A stretch of 64,000 nt of DNA from Amycolatopsis rubida (GTDB taxonomy: Bacteria; Actinomycetota; Actinomycetes; Mycobacteriales; Pseudonocardiaceae). Each line of letters starts with the position of its first letter. Position 1 is the stretch's first letter. Below, piece after piece: positions 9,084 to 17,518 of this stretch. The stretch covers positions 434,001 to 498,000 of the forward strand of contig NZ_FOWC01000001.1 of assembly GCF_900115345.1 (NCBI RefSeq), in the 5' to 3' direction. The translations under genes and the position numbers were made by a program. A model generated the notes under the pieces. It was given only the letters and a program-made list of their open reading frames with translations, was not told the origin of the DNA and searched no databases.

Positions 9084-9734
9084 GTGTATCTGACGACCAG
9101 CAACTGGTGGTGGACCGCTGGTGCCGCCGTGGCCGGGCTGGCGCTCGGCGCTGCGGCCAGCAGGCTCACCCGCCGGTTTCTGCGAGGCGAGCGGGCGCTG
9201 GCCGGGTCGTGGTGGCTCGGCGCCGTGCTCACCGCCGCTGTCCTGGGGTTGCTGGGCTGGCGCGTCGGAGCCCGCGGCGAACTCGCCGTCTACGGGTTCG
9301 TGGCCGTGCTGGCGGTCCCCCTGGCGGTCATCGACTGGTGCGACCATCGGCTGCCCCGGTTGTTGACGTGGCCACAGCTGGCCGGCGCCTTGGTGGGGTT
9401 CGGGGTGCTGTGCCTGGTGCGGCACGACCCCGCACCGGGTGTTCGGGCGCTCGCCGCGCTGGCTGCGGCGGGCGTGCTGTTTCTGGTTCTGCCCGTGGCC
9501 ACGGGCGGAGGTGTCGGCGCCGGGGACGTCGGCGCCGCTGCCGTGGTAGGTCTGGTGACCGGGTGGAGCGGATGGGCCCAGGTCGCGGGAGCGCTGCTGG
9601 TGGCCTCGGTGCTCGCCCTGGTGGTGCTCGCCGTGCCCGGCGCCCGCCGACATCAAGAGAACGGAGCCACGGCGGTGCCGTTCGGTCCGTGCCTTCTGGC
9701 CGGTGCGCTGGTCATGGTGGTAGTCGGCGGGTAG
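9084..9734 (+). CDS. A24-family prepilin peptidase
   Basis: 216 residues with about six hydrophobic segments. The two catalytic aspartate motifs are visible: AVIDWCDHRLPRLLTW near residue 80 and GGGVGAGDVGAA near residue 145 (the GxGD motif). These aspartyl proteases cut Flp prepilins and TadE/F pseudopilins at the Gly-X bond in the membrane. It is divergent from the Tad operon, which contains three likely substrates. The GTG at 9084 is preceded by GGGGGG and there is no better in-frame start. Confidence 0.92.
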   Translation: MYLTTSNWWWTAGAAVAGLALGAAASRLTRRFLRGERALAGSWWLGAVLTAAVLGLLGWRVGARGELAVYGFVAVLAVPLAVIDWCDHRLPRLLTWPQLAGALVGFGVLCLVRHDPAPGVRALAALAAAGVLFLVLPVATGGGVGAGDVGAAAVVGLVTGWSGWAQVAGALLVASVLALVVLAVPGARRHQENGATAVPFGPCLLAGALVMVVVGG

Positions 9735-10840
9735 CGCCGTACTCGCCACAGCGGATTGCGTGCGGTAGAGGCGTGGAGTCATCGCGCGTACTGCTCCGAT
9801 CGGGAGGATCTGCGGTGTCGTGCGGTGGCAAGCGGCGTGGAGGGCGCGGGCGATCCCGGGCCCTCCACACCGGGTCTGGGTTCGGCGTCGGCCGTTCCCG
9901 TGGCCTGTTCGGGGCGTGGACCGGGAACGGCCGCGTGGGCGTTTCCCTGCGCGGTGCTCACGTCGGCGACCGGTTCGGCACGGGCCGGGTCGCTGGCGTT
10001 GCCGGACGTGGGTGAATCGGGTGAGGAGTTCGGCGACCGGCTGCCGCGCGACGCAGTGGCCGCACCAGACGTACCGGGGAATGGATTGCGGGCCCTCGAC
10101 GAGTTCGGCAGCGCGCGTGGGAGCAGAGGAGAAGGAAGCGCGCCATCGGCGTGCTCCGTCCGAGACGGCGGGGGCGTGAGGGCTGAAGTGGCGGTGCGGG
10201 GGACGCGAAGGCTGGGTTCCTGGCGAGCCCCCGAACCGACCGGCCCGGGTGCCGCCCGGCTCCCGGAGTCGGTTGCCGCTGACCGTTTACCGGCGATGGC
10301 CCGTAGAGCGACTCGACGGCCCTGTCCGTCGCCAAAACGGGCCACGAGGCAGCTGCCGAAATTGTGAAACCCCCATGGATGTCCAGACGAGACAACGCAC
10401 GCCGGAAGGCGGCTACGCGCGAATTTCTATTCCGGCAGCTGAATGCGGTCACACTGTGGAAATGGAGACTGTGGACTGTCGACGTTTCCCCTGCGATGAG
10501 GCACGCGGACATAATGCCGGGCGCCGGGGTGACACCTAGGGGGAGGAATGTCGCCCCGACCAGTGAAGCCGCGCGGGGCACCATCGATCCCCCGACCGGT
10601 TCGATGGTTCCGTGAGGTGGCTCGGCTCGCATGACTCCACAGTGGAACAACGAGAGCCCGCCGGGCGCGATCGTCCGAGGACAATCTTGTGCTTTTTCTG
10701 TGCTCGACTTGTGCTCGTTTTGTCCAGATGGAAACCATTGTCATCTGGTTTGAAGAATGGCGGCCCGGGGTGCCGAACTCGGCATGTCTCGTTATGCCAT
10801 ACCTGTGCGCGGATCAGCGTAGCGGCATACGCGCACGTTG
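9735..10840. other. Long stretch without a convincing gene
   Basis: About 1.1 kb between the prepilin peptidase and the terminator of the HTH-NTPase gene. Both strands hold open frames of up to about 200 codons, but they are low-complexity (Arg/Ser/Pro-rich), lack ribosome sites and match no family I know. The right part (about 10370-10830) is less GC-rich and may be remnant sequence. Confidence 0.4.
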
Positions 10841-10882
10841 CGACAGTGGGCTCCGGGCGTGTCACACCGGAGCCCACTGTCG
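10841..10882 (-). terminator. Strong hairpin terminator
   Basis: A perfect 16-bp inverted repeat (CGACAGTGGGCTCCGG and its complement) with a 10-base loop lies 40 bases after the stop of the minus-strand HTH-NTPase gene at 10923. As is usual in high-GC actinomycetes there is no long T-run. Confidence 0.75.
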
Positions 10883-10922
10883 CGGAGACAGAGGAACGTG
10901 GCGGCCCTCGATTGTTTCCTCG

Positions 10923-13226
10923 CTAGGCGCAGGGCTCGTCGCGAACGCCGAGGCAGACGTTGATCGTGGCAATCTGGGCCTGGATGTCGAGGGCGCGCGG
11001 GTCTTGCAGTGATTCGAGGATCGCGCCCGCCGCGCGATAGGAGGCGCGTGCACCGTCGGTGTCGCCGAGCGCGGCCAGCGCCTCGGCGCGGGCGACGAGC
11101 GTCTCGGCTTCGCCCCAGCGTTCGCGGCCGATTCGGCGCACGGCCAGGGCGGCGTCGAAATGGGTCAGCGCGGCGCGCGTGTGCTGCTGCTGGAGCAGCA
11201 CCAGGCCGAGCTGGTGGTGGGCCAGGCTGGCGACGGGCTGCTTCGGCGCGATTGCCAGGGCTCGGGCGAGCGCGTCCTCGGCGAGGGCTCGGGCGTCGTC
11301 GGTGTTGCCCAGGTTCTGGTTGGTTCCCGACAGCATGGCGCGGACGACGGCGACGCCGAGGTCGAGTCCGACGCGCGCGAACAGGGCTTCGGCCAGTTCG
11401 TAGGCGGCTTTGGCGTCGTCGTGGCGGTCGAGCGCGGTGTAGGCGGCGGCCATGCCGAACTCGCTCCAGGCACGGGCGCGGTCGTCGCCCAGCTCGGTTT
11501 GCAGCTCGATCGCGCGCCGCAGGTGCTCGATGCCTTCCGCTGCGCGTCCGAGTTCGTGCAGGACCCAGCCCACGCTCTGGGTGCAGCGAGCGATGCCATG
11601 GGCGCTCTTCAGGGCCTGCGCGGCGGCGAGCCCTTCGGTGCTGGCGGTGAGCCAGGTACTCCAGTTCTTCGTCAGGTAGAAGTAGGGCAGGAAGAGCGCG
11701 GGCAGCATCCAGGCGGCGTCTCCCGCGCCGCGGGATCGGGGGTGCCGGGCGAGTTCGATCGCGGTGGTGGCTTCGGTTTCGCACCAGGCCAGCGCGCCGT
11801 GGTAGTCCCCGGCAGCGAACGGCACGGCGACGCCGGTATCGGTGTCGAATTCGACATCGAGGACGAGCCCGGAGCCTGCCCAGTTCGGGGCCAGCGAGTT
11901 GCTGGCCGCCCATGCGGTCGCCACGTACCGGCGCAGGAGCCGGTCGTGGGCTCGTTCCAGCTCGCTGAGGGGTTCTTCGACCACAGCACGCTGGTAGGCG
12001 TAGGCGCGCAGGAGGTGATTCATCCGCAGGCGTCCGGCGCCCACGGGTGCCGCTTCGAGCAGGTGCGCGTGACGCAGCACGTCGAGCGTGTCGCGAACGG
12101 CATCCGGGCTGAGACCGGACTGGGCCGCGACCGCCTCGGCGCTGATGAAGGACGCGGGGATGATGCCGGCCAGCCGGAACACCCGCCGCTCGCCCAGCGA
12201 GAGCGCGAGGTAGGACAGGTCGATGACGCCGTGGATGTTCACCGTGGGATCCGACGAGGTGAACACGTCCAGTCGCCGTTTCTCGCTGGCGAGCTGGTCG
12301 GCCAGGTCCTGCAGTGAGTCGTGCGGGTGCTGATGGATGCGTTCGGCGGCGACGAGTACCGCCATCGGCAGTCGCCCGCAGCGGTGCACGATCGCCTCGG
12401 CCGCCTCGTGCTCGACGCCGACGCGGGCCTCGCCCACCCGCGCGCGCAGCAGGGTCAGGGCTTCCTCCGTCGACAGGGGTGGCAGGTCGATGTGCAGGCC
12501 GCCGCTGTGCAGCAGCAGCGAGGGCTGGTGCTCGCGGCTGGTCAGCACGATCATGCTGCCCGCGCCGGGCAGCAGGTGCCGCACCTGGTCGTAGCTGGCG
12601 ATGTTGTCCAGCACGACCACGGCGGGCCGCTGTGCCAGCAGTGAGCGGTACCGCGCGGCGCGTTCGTCGATGGTGCCCCGCAGCGCGTCGGTACCGGCAT
12701 CGAGGGCGTGCAGGAAGCCGTCCAGGACTTCCCCCGGCTCAACGGCGCTGCCCGGAGCCAGTCCGCGCATGTCGGCGAACAGGCAACCGCCGCTGAAGCG
12801 CTCCTGGACCCGCGCGGCCCAGTGCAGCGCCAGCGAGGTCTTGCCGACCCAGAAGCCGCCCTCGATGACAGCGGTGACGGCGGCTCCCGGCCGGGTCTGG
12901 GTGATCAGGGCGGTGTCGAGCTGGTGCAGATAGGACTCGCGGCCGACGAAGTCCGCGGCGGCCGGCGGCAGCTGCATCGGCCGTGCGAGCGGACGGCGGG
13001 CATCGTCCTGGTCGCGCGCGAGCTGTTCCAGCTCGCCCTCGGCGCGCAGCGCGCGGTCGACCTCGGCGACCAGCGCGGGCGCGAGAGGCCGCGCGCCGTG
13101 CAGCATCTTCGACAGGTAGCTCGCGCTGTAGTTGGTTCGCGCCGCGATATCCCCGATCGTCATCCCCCGCCGACGGCGCAACCGGTGCACCGCCTCGGCA
13201 AAACTGTTGATAGACCTCAATGTCAC
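10923..13226 (-). CDS. HTH-NB-ARC-TPR transcriptional regulator (STAND NTPase)
   Basis: 767 residues. An N-terminal XRE-type HTH (about 5-60, GMTIGDIAARTNYSASYLSK) is followed by an NB-ARC/STAND NTPase with FVGRESYL, Walker A GGFWVGKTS (about 123-131), Walker B AVVVLDNI (about 205) and the downstream GRLPMAVLVAAERI helix. A C-terminal array of tetratricopeptide-like helices follows. Such proteins act as ligand-gated switches regulating secondary metabolism or local genes. The start is a GTG preceded by GGGGGAGATA. It is flanked by gene-poor DNA and ends at its own terminator, so it is monocistronic. Target genes are unknown. Confidence 0.9.
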   Translation of the reverse strand: MTLRSINSFAEAVHRLRRRRGMTIGDIAARTNYSASYLSKMLHGARPLAPALVAEVDRALRAEGELEQLARDQDDARRPLARPMQLPPAAADFVGRESYLHQLDTALITQTRPGAAVTAVIEGGFWVGKTSLALHWAARVQERFSGGCLFADMRGLAPGSAVEPGEVLDGFLHALDAGTDALRGTIDERAARYRSLLAQRPAVVVLDNIASYDQVRHLLPGAGSMIVLTSREHQPSLLLHSGGLHIDLPPLSTEEALTLLRARVGEARVGVEHEAAEAIVHRCGRLPMAVLVAAERIHQHPHDSLQDLADQLASEKRRLDVFTSSDPTVNIHGVIDLSYLALSLGERRVFRLAGIIPASFISAEAVAAQSGLSPDAVRDTLDVLRHAHLLEAAPVGAGRLRMNHLLRAYAYQRAVVEEPLSELERAHDRLLRRYVATAWAASNSLAPNWAGSGLVLDVEFDTDTGVAVPFAAGDYHGALAWCETEATTAIELARHPRSRGAGDAAWMLPALFLPYFYLTKNWSTWLTASTEGLAAAQALKSAHGIARCTQSVGWVLHELGRAAEGIEHLRRAIELQTELGDDRARAWSEFGMAAAYTALDRHDDAKAAYELAEALFARVGLDLGVAVVRAMLSGTNQNLGNTDDARALAEDALARALAIAPKQPVASLAHHQLGLVLLQQQHTRAALTHFDAALAVRRIGRERWGEAETLVARAEALAALGDTDGARASYRAAGAILESLQDPRALDIQAQIATINVCLGVRDEPCA

Positions 13227-13696
13227 TATCTCCCCCTGGATCGACGACGCCAGATCGGCCGCCGTGGCGGTGTAGAAGCGTCCCGGCTCGTCGCAGACGG
13301 AGCCGCAGGCTTGTGGGGGCCGGATCGGACGTCCGCATCACCAATGAGCGACGACCGCGACAGCCGAGATTCGTTTGACCCGCGCCGACACGCGGAGTGA
13401 CCGACTGATCAGTGACAGCCCGTCATTGCCCAACGGCCTGATCGGACGCCTCGCCACTGTCGCGCTGCAGAACCGCATGACAGCCACCAGCCACAGCAGT
13501 CGGGAGATTTCCCAGTTCATCCGGTCTCGAACCGCAAGACCGCTCCCCGGCGGAGGAGATCACCCGATCTTTCCTGGACACCTGGATCTTCCGGCCTGAT
13601 GCAACGACCAGGTAACCGATGACCCCTTTTGGGCTAATTGTGACACGTGGTGTTACTCGGCGCGGCTAAGTAGTCCTGCTTATGGGTTACCGAGTG
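13227..13696. other. Intergenic region upstream of the HTH-NTPase gene
   Basis: About 470 bases with no supported gene. It holds the promoter side of the HTH-NTPase gene (right of 13226) and the 3' flank of the next minus-strand operon. Around 13615-13690 the sequence is locally AT-richer (TTTGGGCTAATTGTGACACG). A short frame at 13338-13520 on the minus strand has no ribosome site and is not counted. Confidence 0.4.
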
Positions 13697-13939
13697 TTAT
13701 GGCGCTTGCGCCTCCTGAGTACGCGGGTACGGAGCCGGGGTCGGAAACAGCAGCGCCACCGTCTCCACAGCGCATTCCGGGCAGATTCGCAGGTTCGCGG
13801 GGCGAAGCCGACTCAGAGAATCAAGCACGAGCTGGCCGTCGTGCAGGTGCCGGGTGCACACGGAGACGTCAGTGCCGGGCAGGGCAGTGTGGGCACGATC
13901 GCGGTGGTAGCGGCTCACACCCCATCGCACGGTGGTCAT
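13697..13939 (-). CDS. Small hypothetical protein with a CPEC motif
   Basis: 80 residues, last gene of the nine-gene minus-strand operon. It starts MTTVRWGVSRYHRDRA and contains CTRHLHDGQLVLDSL, then LRICPECAVETVALLF, so two or three cysteines may bind metal. The start overlaps the DUF6624 stop as ATGA, which supports translation. No known family is recognised. Confidence 0.6.
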   Translation of the reverse strand: MTTVRWGVSRYHRDRAHTALPGTDVSVCTRHLHDGQLVLDSLSRLRPANLRICPECAVETVALLFPTPAPYPRTQEAQAP

Positions 13940-14502
13940 CGGAAACCTCCACTGGTTGCGGCGGCGATCTCGTCGAAGCTGGAGTACGCGGCCTCGATCG
14001 CGGAGTCCGGCAAGGGGTCGAGCCCGATATCGGCGCGCGCGAGGTTGACCTCAGCCGGACGGTGCAGCGGGTAGAGCCGGCCGGCCGCCTCGGCGCCGAG
14101 CCGTAACCGCTGGGTGCCGTAGCGCTGCGGGCGGCCCTGATCGGTCGCGACCCGATCGGACAGAAACGCCAGATCACGGGCGGCGGCGTCGCGGTTCTTC
14201 ACCGCGGCGCGCAACTTCGGCAGCCAGCAGGCCCGGTACGGCGCGGGCGCGTGCTGGGCCAGCACCCACGCGGCGTGCGCGCCGTCGGCCCCGACGGCGC
14301 GGCGGCCGGGCCAGCCGTGTACCGCCACGATGGGCGCGAACCAGCGCACGTTGTCCTCGTCGACGCGGTGAACGGCTGCCCACTGCTCCGGCGCGGGAGC
14401 CACGGGGTCAAGCTCGGCGCGAGCGCGCTGATCGGCGGCGGCACGCTCGACCAGCTCTCCGCGCAGCGCGGCCAGCTCCGGGTCGACGCTCGCTCGGTTC
14501 AT
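13936..14502 (-). CDS. DUF6624 domain protein
   Basis: 188 residues. The core APIVAVHGWPGRRAVGADGA, followed by AWVLAQHAPAPYRACWLPKL and then LAFLSDRVATDQGRPQRYGT, matches the DUF6624 pattern (Trp-Leu, AQHA, Asp-Arg and QxYGTQ signatures). The biochemical role is unknown; members are often in bacterial accessory regions. ATGA overlaps at both ends (with 13697-13939 and 14499-14789) place it firmly in the operon. Confidence 0.75.
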   Translation of the reverse strand: MNRASVDPELAALRGELVERAAADQRARAELDPVAPAPEQWAAVHRVDEDNVRWFAPIVAVHGWPGRRAVGADGAHAAWVLAQHAPAPYRACWLPKLRAAVKNRDAAARDLAFLSDRVATDQGRPQRYGTQRLRLGAEAAGRLYPLHRPAEVNLARADIGLDPLPDSAIEAAYSSFDEIAAATSGGFR

Positions 14503-14789
14503 GGGTGTCCTCCTGCCAGCGCCGCCGATCCGGACGGGGTCAGCGTGAGCGGCCGATCAGCGTCGGAGGCGAGATGGCCGGAGGCGAGCAGGTCCGCACA
14601 TGCCTCCGCGATCCACTCAGGCACCGCCCGGCCCCCATCGGCGAACAGCTCGCCGCCGTGACGACGGAGCGCTCCGCGCGCGGCCCGGCGCAACGCCCAC
14701 CAGGACGCGGGGTCGATCCCGGTGCCATCTGCGCGGCTGCGCATCCCGGTGGCGGGTTCGGCGGTGTCGAACGAGGTTGCGGGCGTCAT
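14499..14789 (-). CDS. Small hypothetical protein
   Basis: 96 residues. A polar N-terminus is followed by WWALRRAARGALRRHGGELF and WIAEACADLLASGHL, then a short beta-rich end (PLTLTPSGSAALAGG). The arrangement looks like a winged-helix-sized fold, but no family is recognised. The ATG overlaps the upstream gene's stop (ATGA). Confidence 0.6.
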   Translation of the reverse strand: MTPATSFDTAEPATGMRSRADGTGIDPASWWALRRAARGALRRHGGELFADGGRAVPEWIAEACADLLASGHLASDADRPLTLTPSGSAALAGGHP

Positions 14790-15280
14790 GGCTTCTCCGA
14801 TCGCACGGATGGCCCCGAGGTGGCCAGCGCGCGGGTGGTGGCCAGCAGCGCGGCTTGCGCGGGCAGATCCGCTCGGGTGGGCCAGTCGACCCAATGCCAT
14901 AAGTCCAGTGCCTCGGTCTCCGGCGACGGCAGCACCACCAGGGCGTTGTCGCCGACGACGCTGACGCCCATCGGGACCAGCGCGGCCATGTGCTCCAGCG
15001 TCGCGCTGCCCGGGCCGCTCAGGAACGTCCACCGCTGCTCGCCGGGATGCGCCAGCGCCGGGGCGGGCATGGCCCGCACCCGCAGGCTGGGCGCGACCTT
15101 CCGGCCCAGCGCGGCGGGCATCGTGACCGCGCCGAGCAACCCGCCCAGGCGCAGAACGATCCGGTTGTCGTCAACCAGCTGAGCAGACAGCCCGCAGGTG
15201 GCCCAGTAGTACTCGCACCACCGCGCTGCGGTGTCCCCGGCCGATGCCGGGGGTGCCATACAGGTAACGGACATGCCCAT
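14786..15280 (-). CDS. Unknown protein, weakly primase-polymerase-like
   Basis: 164 residues. The pattern LRLGGLLGAVTMPAALGRKV, RWTFLSGPG, MGVSVVGDNALVVLPSPE and HWVDWPT resembles a beta-rich module also seen in the proteins at 15280-15837 and 16121-16561 (conserved GP plus RW, then LP plus a W..P segment). Such segments recall fragments of bifunctional DNA primase/polymerase N-terminal domains in actinomycete accessory regions, but the resemblance is weak. The ATG has GAAGGGAC upstream and overlaps the previous stop as TGATG. Confidence 0.6.
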   Translation of the reverse strand: MGMSVTCMAPPASAGDTAARWCEYYWATCGLSAQLVDDNRIVLRLGGLLGAVTMPAALGRKVAPSLRVRAMPAPALAHPGEQRWTFLSGPGSATLEHMAALVPMGVSVVGDNALVVLPSPETEALDLWHWVDWPTRADLPAQAALLATTRALATSGPSVRSEKP

Positions 15281-15837
15281 CAGTCCCTTCGTGTTCCGGT
15301 GTTCAGCGCTGCTCGCGCGTGGGCGTGGTCGGGCAAGGACCAGCCGGTGTCGTCCGGGCTGATCCGCCAGCGCGAGATCCAGGACGGCACCCGGCTCGGC
15401 GGCAGCAGCAGGCATCCCTCGCGTACCGATCGCGGAGGTCGACCCGCTCGAGCCCGCCGGTCGGAGGCGTGGTCGACGATCAGGTGCCAGCGCGGGCCCG
15501 GCCTGACCAAGATCGGCCCGAGGCACCCGGCGTCCCGCAGGACCGCTTCGGTCCGGCCATCACCAGGACCGAGATCGAGCACTCCCACCGCACCGGGTCG
15601 CAGAAGAATCGGCCATGGCCGATCCGTCCACGCCTCGAACACCTCATCCTCGGACAGGGGCCCGGCCCGGCACACCAGGTCGGCTTCCCCGGACAGAGAC
15701 CGGCCGTCAGAGGCGTCCGCCCCGGAGTGCGGAACCCGCGCACCGGGGCAGATGAGCCAGCCGTGCGCGGCGTACTCGATCGCGGCGCAGCGCATCTCCG
15801 TCAGCTCGCCCGCTGGATACGGATGCGTGCTCAACAC
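15280..15837 (-). CDS. Primase-polymerase N-terminal-like protein
   Basis: 185 residues. The segment MRCAAIEYAAHGWLICPGAR resembles the opening of bifunctional primase/polymerase domains (AA.YAA.GWPVFP). Later come VLDLGPGDG, LGPILVRPGPRWHLIVDHAS and CLLLPPSRVPSWISRWRISP. The full archaeo-eukaryotic primase catalytic motifs are not seen and the protein is short, so it is probably a derived or regulatory version. It overlaps both neighbours. Confidence 0.55.
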   Translation of the reverse strand: MLSTHPYPAGELTEMRCAAIEYAAHGWLICPGARVPHSGADASDGRSLSGEADLVCRAGPLSEDEVFEAWTDRPWPILLRPGAVGVLDLGPGDGRTEAVLRDAGCLGPILVRPGPRWHLIVDHASDRRARAGRPPRSVREGCLLLPPSRVPSWISRWRISPDDTGWSLPDHAHARAALNTGTRRD

Positions 15838-16124
15838 CGTCCATCACCCGCCTCCGACGGTGACGCGGGCACCTCGTCCGCGGGCGACGATCCATTCCTC
15901 GCCACTGTCGGGGTGAACCAGTCATGGAACTCCCCCAGCGTGCGACGCGGCTCGTCGGTGTCCCAGCGGTCGAGACCGTCGAGCACCTCCTCGAACAACA
16001 CGGCGCGCTCGCAAACCTCGACGTCTGGCGGTGAGAGAGCGGACTCGGCGGCGGACTCTGTCGACGAACCCGGGCTGGGCAGCGGCTCGGGCATGCGAGC
16101 TTCGTCGAAGGCGTGCCGGCTCAC
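15831..16124 (-). CDS. Small acidic hypothetical protein
   Basis: 97 residues with a GTG start overlapping the upstream stop as GTGA. It is rich in Glu, Asp, Ser and Pro at both ends, with a central helix VCERAVLFEEVLDGLDRWDT. It probably lacks a large folded domain. Its place inside the overlapping operon is the main support for it. Confidence 0.55.
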   Translation of the reverse strand: MSRHAFDEARMPEPLPSPGSSTESAAESALSPPDVEVCERAVLFEEVLDGLDRWDTDEPRRTLGEFHDWFTPTVARNGSSPADEVPASPSEAGDGRC

Positions 16125-16561
16125 GAGGGCGCCTTTCCCCGCGCGACCTGTTCCAGCAACGCGACGACCGCGCTGCATGGTGGCAGAAGCTGGTTCCGCC
16201 TGGGTGGCACCACCCAGTCGCCGTCTCCTGGTCCTTTCCTTGCCCCTCCGTAGATCTTCCTCGGTAGTGAGAGCTGTGAACCTTCCGGCAGCAGCCGCAC
16301 GTTGGCTCGCACCAACGATTCCGGTAACGCGAAATCGGCCCGCCGATGCGGTGCGGTTAGTACTGCCCACCGTCCGGGCCCGCGCCGCAGGACAGGGCCC
16401 CGAAGGCAGCCCGCCGTCAACTCGGCCACCACGGGCCGCGCCAGCTCTACCGGTACGTCTACGACATCAACGGCCTGCCCCACGGTCACCGCACGGCCCC
16501 CTGCGCTATGCGACGATCCCCGGTGAAGCCGGCGGGTCACTACTTCATGGGCTCCGACCAT
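16121..16561 (-). CDS. Unknown protein related to its operon neighbours
   Basis: 146 residues. The segments VVDVPVELARPVVAELTAG, GPVLRRGPGRWAVLTAP, RLLPEGSQLSLPRKIYGG and DWVVPPRRNQLLPP share the GP..RW, LP and W..P layout with the products of 14786-15280 and 15280-15837, suggesting a small paralogous group. The ATG at 16561 overlaps the upstream stop (TGATG); a GTG one codon earlier is also possible. Function is unknown. Confidence 0.6.
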   Translation of the reverse strand: MVGAHEVVTRRLHRGSSHSAGGRAVTVGQAVDVVDVPVELARPVVAELTAGCLRGPVLRRGPGRWAVLTAPHRRADFALPESLVRANVRLLPEGSQLSLPRKIYGGARKGPGDGDWVVPPRRNQLLPPCSAVVALLEQVARGKAPS

Positions 16562-17013
16562 CACGCGGCCTCCGATATGGCCACGGGTGTCGACGTCAGC
16601 GCGTGACGACCGCTGGGCTCGCCTTCGTCGTCTTCACCGAGAACGACCTGAACCCGACTTGCAGTCATCGCCGAGTGCCGTCCAGCTGGTACCTCGCGAT
16701 GCGGCGTGGGCGCAGCGCCGGGATGACTTCGAGGTGCGGGCACCCGCTCCCGGCCTGGCTCGCTAAGCCGCGCGTGGACTTCGATCGCCTCACGCAGCGC
16801 CGCGCGCAGCCGTCCGCTGGCCAGCGGATCGAACACCGCAGCGCCGGGCTGGTCGAGCGTGATCTGGGGGCCGCGTTCGTCGACCGACACCCGGACGTGC
16901 CCCCGGCGGCCGTGCTCGTCCCGGCACGGGACCGTCCATGCCTGCCGGTCCCGCTGCCATCCCAACCTCGCAAGCAGGGTGAGCAGGGGGATTGCGCGCG
17001 TTCGTCGTTTCAT
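16561..17013 (-). CDS. Hypothetical basic protein
   Basis: 150 residues. The N-terminal domain (MKRRTRAIPLLTLLARLGWQ, then RVSVDERGPQITLDQPG and FDPLASGRLRAALREAI) looks like a small alpha+beta module, followed by a Pro/Arg-rich tail. An AAAGGAGG ribosome site five bases before the ATG is the best in the operon. No family recognised. Confidence 0.65.
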   Translation of the reverse strand: MKRRTRAIPLLTLLARLGWQRDRQAWTVPCRDEHGRRGHVRVSVDERGPQITLDQPGAAVFDPLASGRLRAALREAIEVHARLSEPGRERVPAPRSHPGAAPTPHREVPAGRHSAMTASRVQVVLGEDDEGEPSGRHALTSTPVAISEAA

Positions 17014-17047
17014 GGCGCCTCCTTTCGGGGTTGCTCGGCTTGTGTCG

Positions 17048-17341
17048 TCATGCGGCGTGTTTCCGGCGAGTGCGGAGGTGGAAGGGGCTGCGTGGCTGGG
17101 CGACGGTCTCGACATCTTGGGAGGCGGAAGGATGGAGCCCGGTCGGCGTCGGCGCCTCGGGGTTCGGGACCGGTGGTTGCTCCGCTCGGCAGCGGCGCAC
17201 GCGCCGCCGCTCGGCGGCGTACCACCACCCGGCACCGGCTCCGGCCACGCAGCCCACGAGAAGGAGCGCCCCTACGGCCATCCCGGCGATTGGCGGCCCC
17301 GCTGAAGTGTCAGCGAGGCTCAACTGTGTGGGGGAGGACAT
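17048..17341 (-). CDS. Small single-pass membrane protein
   Basis: 97 residues. A short N-terminus, one membrane helix (IAGMAVGALLLVGCVAGAGA, residues about 18-37), then a basic segment (AERRRVRRCRAE) and a Pro-rich cytoplasmic tail. It is the first gene of the nine-gene minus-strand operon. A GAGGTGG ribosome site precedes the ATG. Function unknown. Confidence 0.65.
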   Translation of the reverse strand: MSSPTQLSLADTSAGPPIAGMAVGALLLVGCVAGAGAGWWYAAERRRVRRCRAEQPPVPNPEAPTPTGLHPSASQDVETVAQPRSPFHLRTRRKHAA

Positions 17342-17518
17342 AGCCACCTCTACGGCGATGCTAACTTTAATAGTCGCCACTGGAAGCTCCCTCTGTCCTG
17401 GGTGTTTGCCGGGACACCCATCGACTATAATTTGAATATGAAAGTTAGATAGTCCGCCAATTGGGTGGCATGATGGGCGCCCTCGGTGGCTGCGAGTGTG
17501 ATCCGGTAAGGAGATGGC
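17342..17518. promoter_or_regulatory. Divergent promoter region between the two operons
   Basis: The only spacer between the minus-strand operon (ends 13697) and the plus-strand regulator run. It contains an AT-rich patch unusual for this DNA, including TATAAT at 17426-17431 and ATGAAAGTTAGATAG just after. A -10 function for TATAAT is plausible, but a clear -35 at standard spacing is not visible. Confidence 0.4.

Noticed and set aside
9779..10345. Minus-strand 188-codon frame in the gap after the prepilin peptidase
   Set aside because: Low-complexity Ser/Pro/Arg composition, no ribosome site and no family; left as unassigned.
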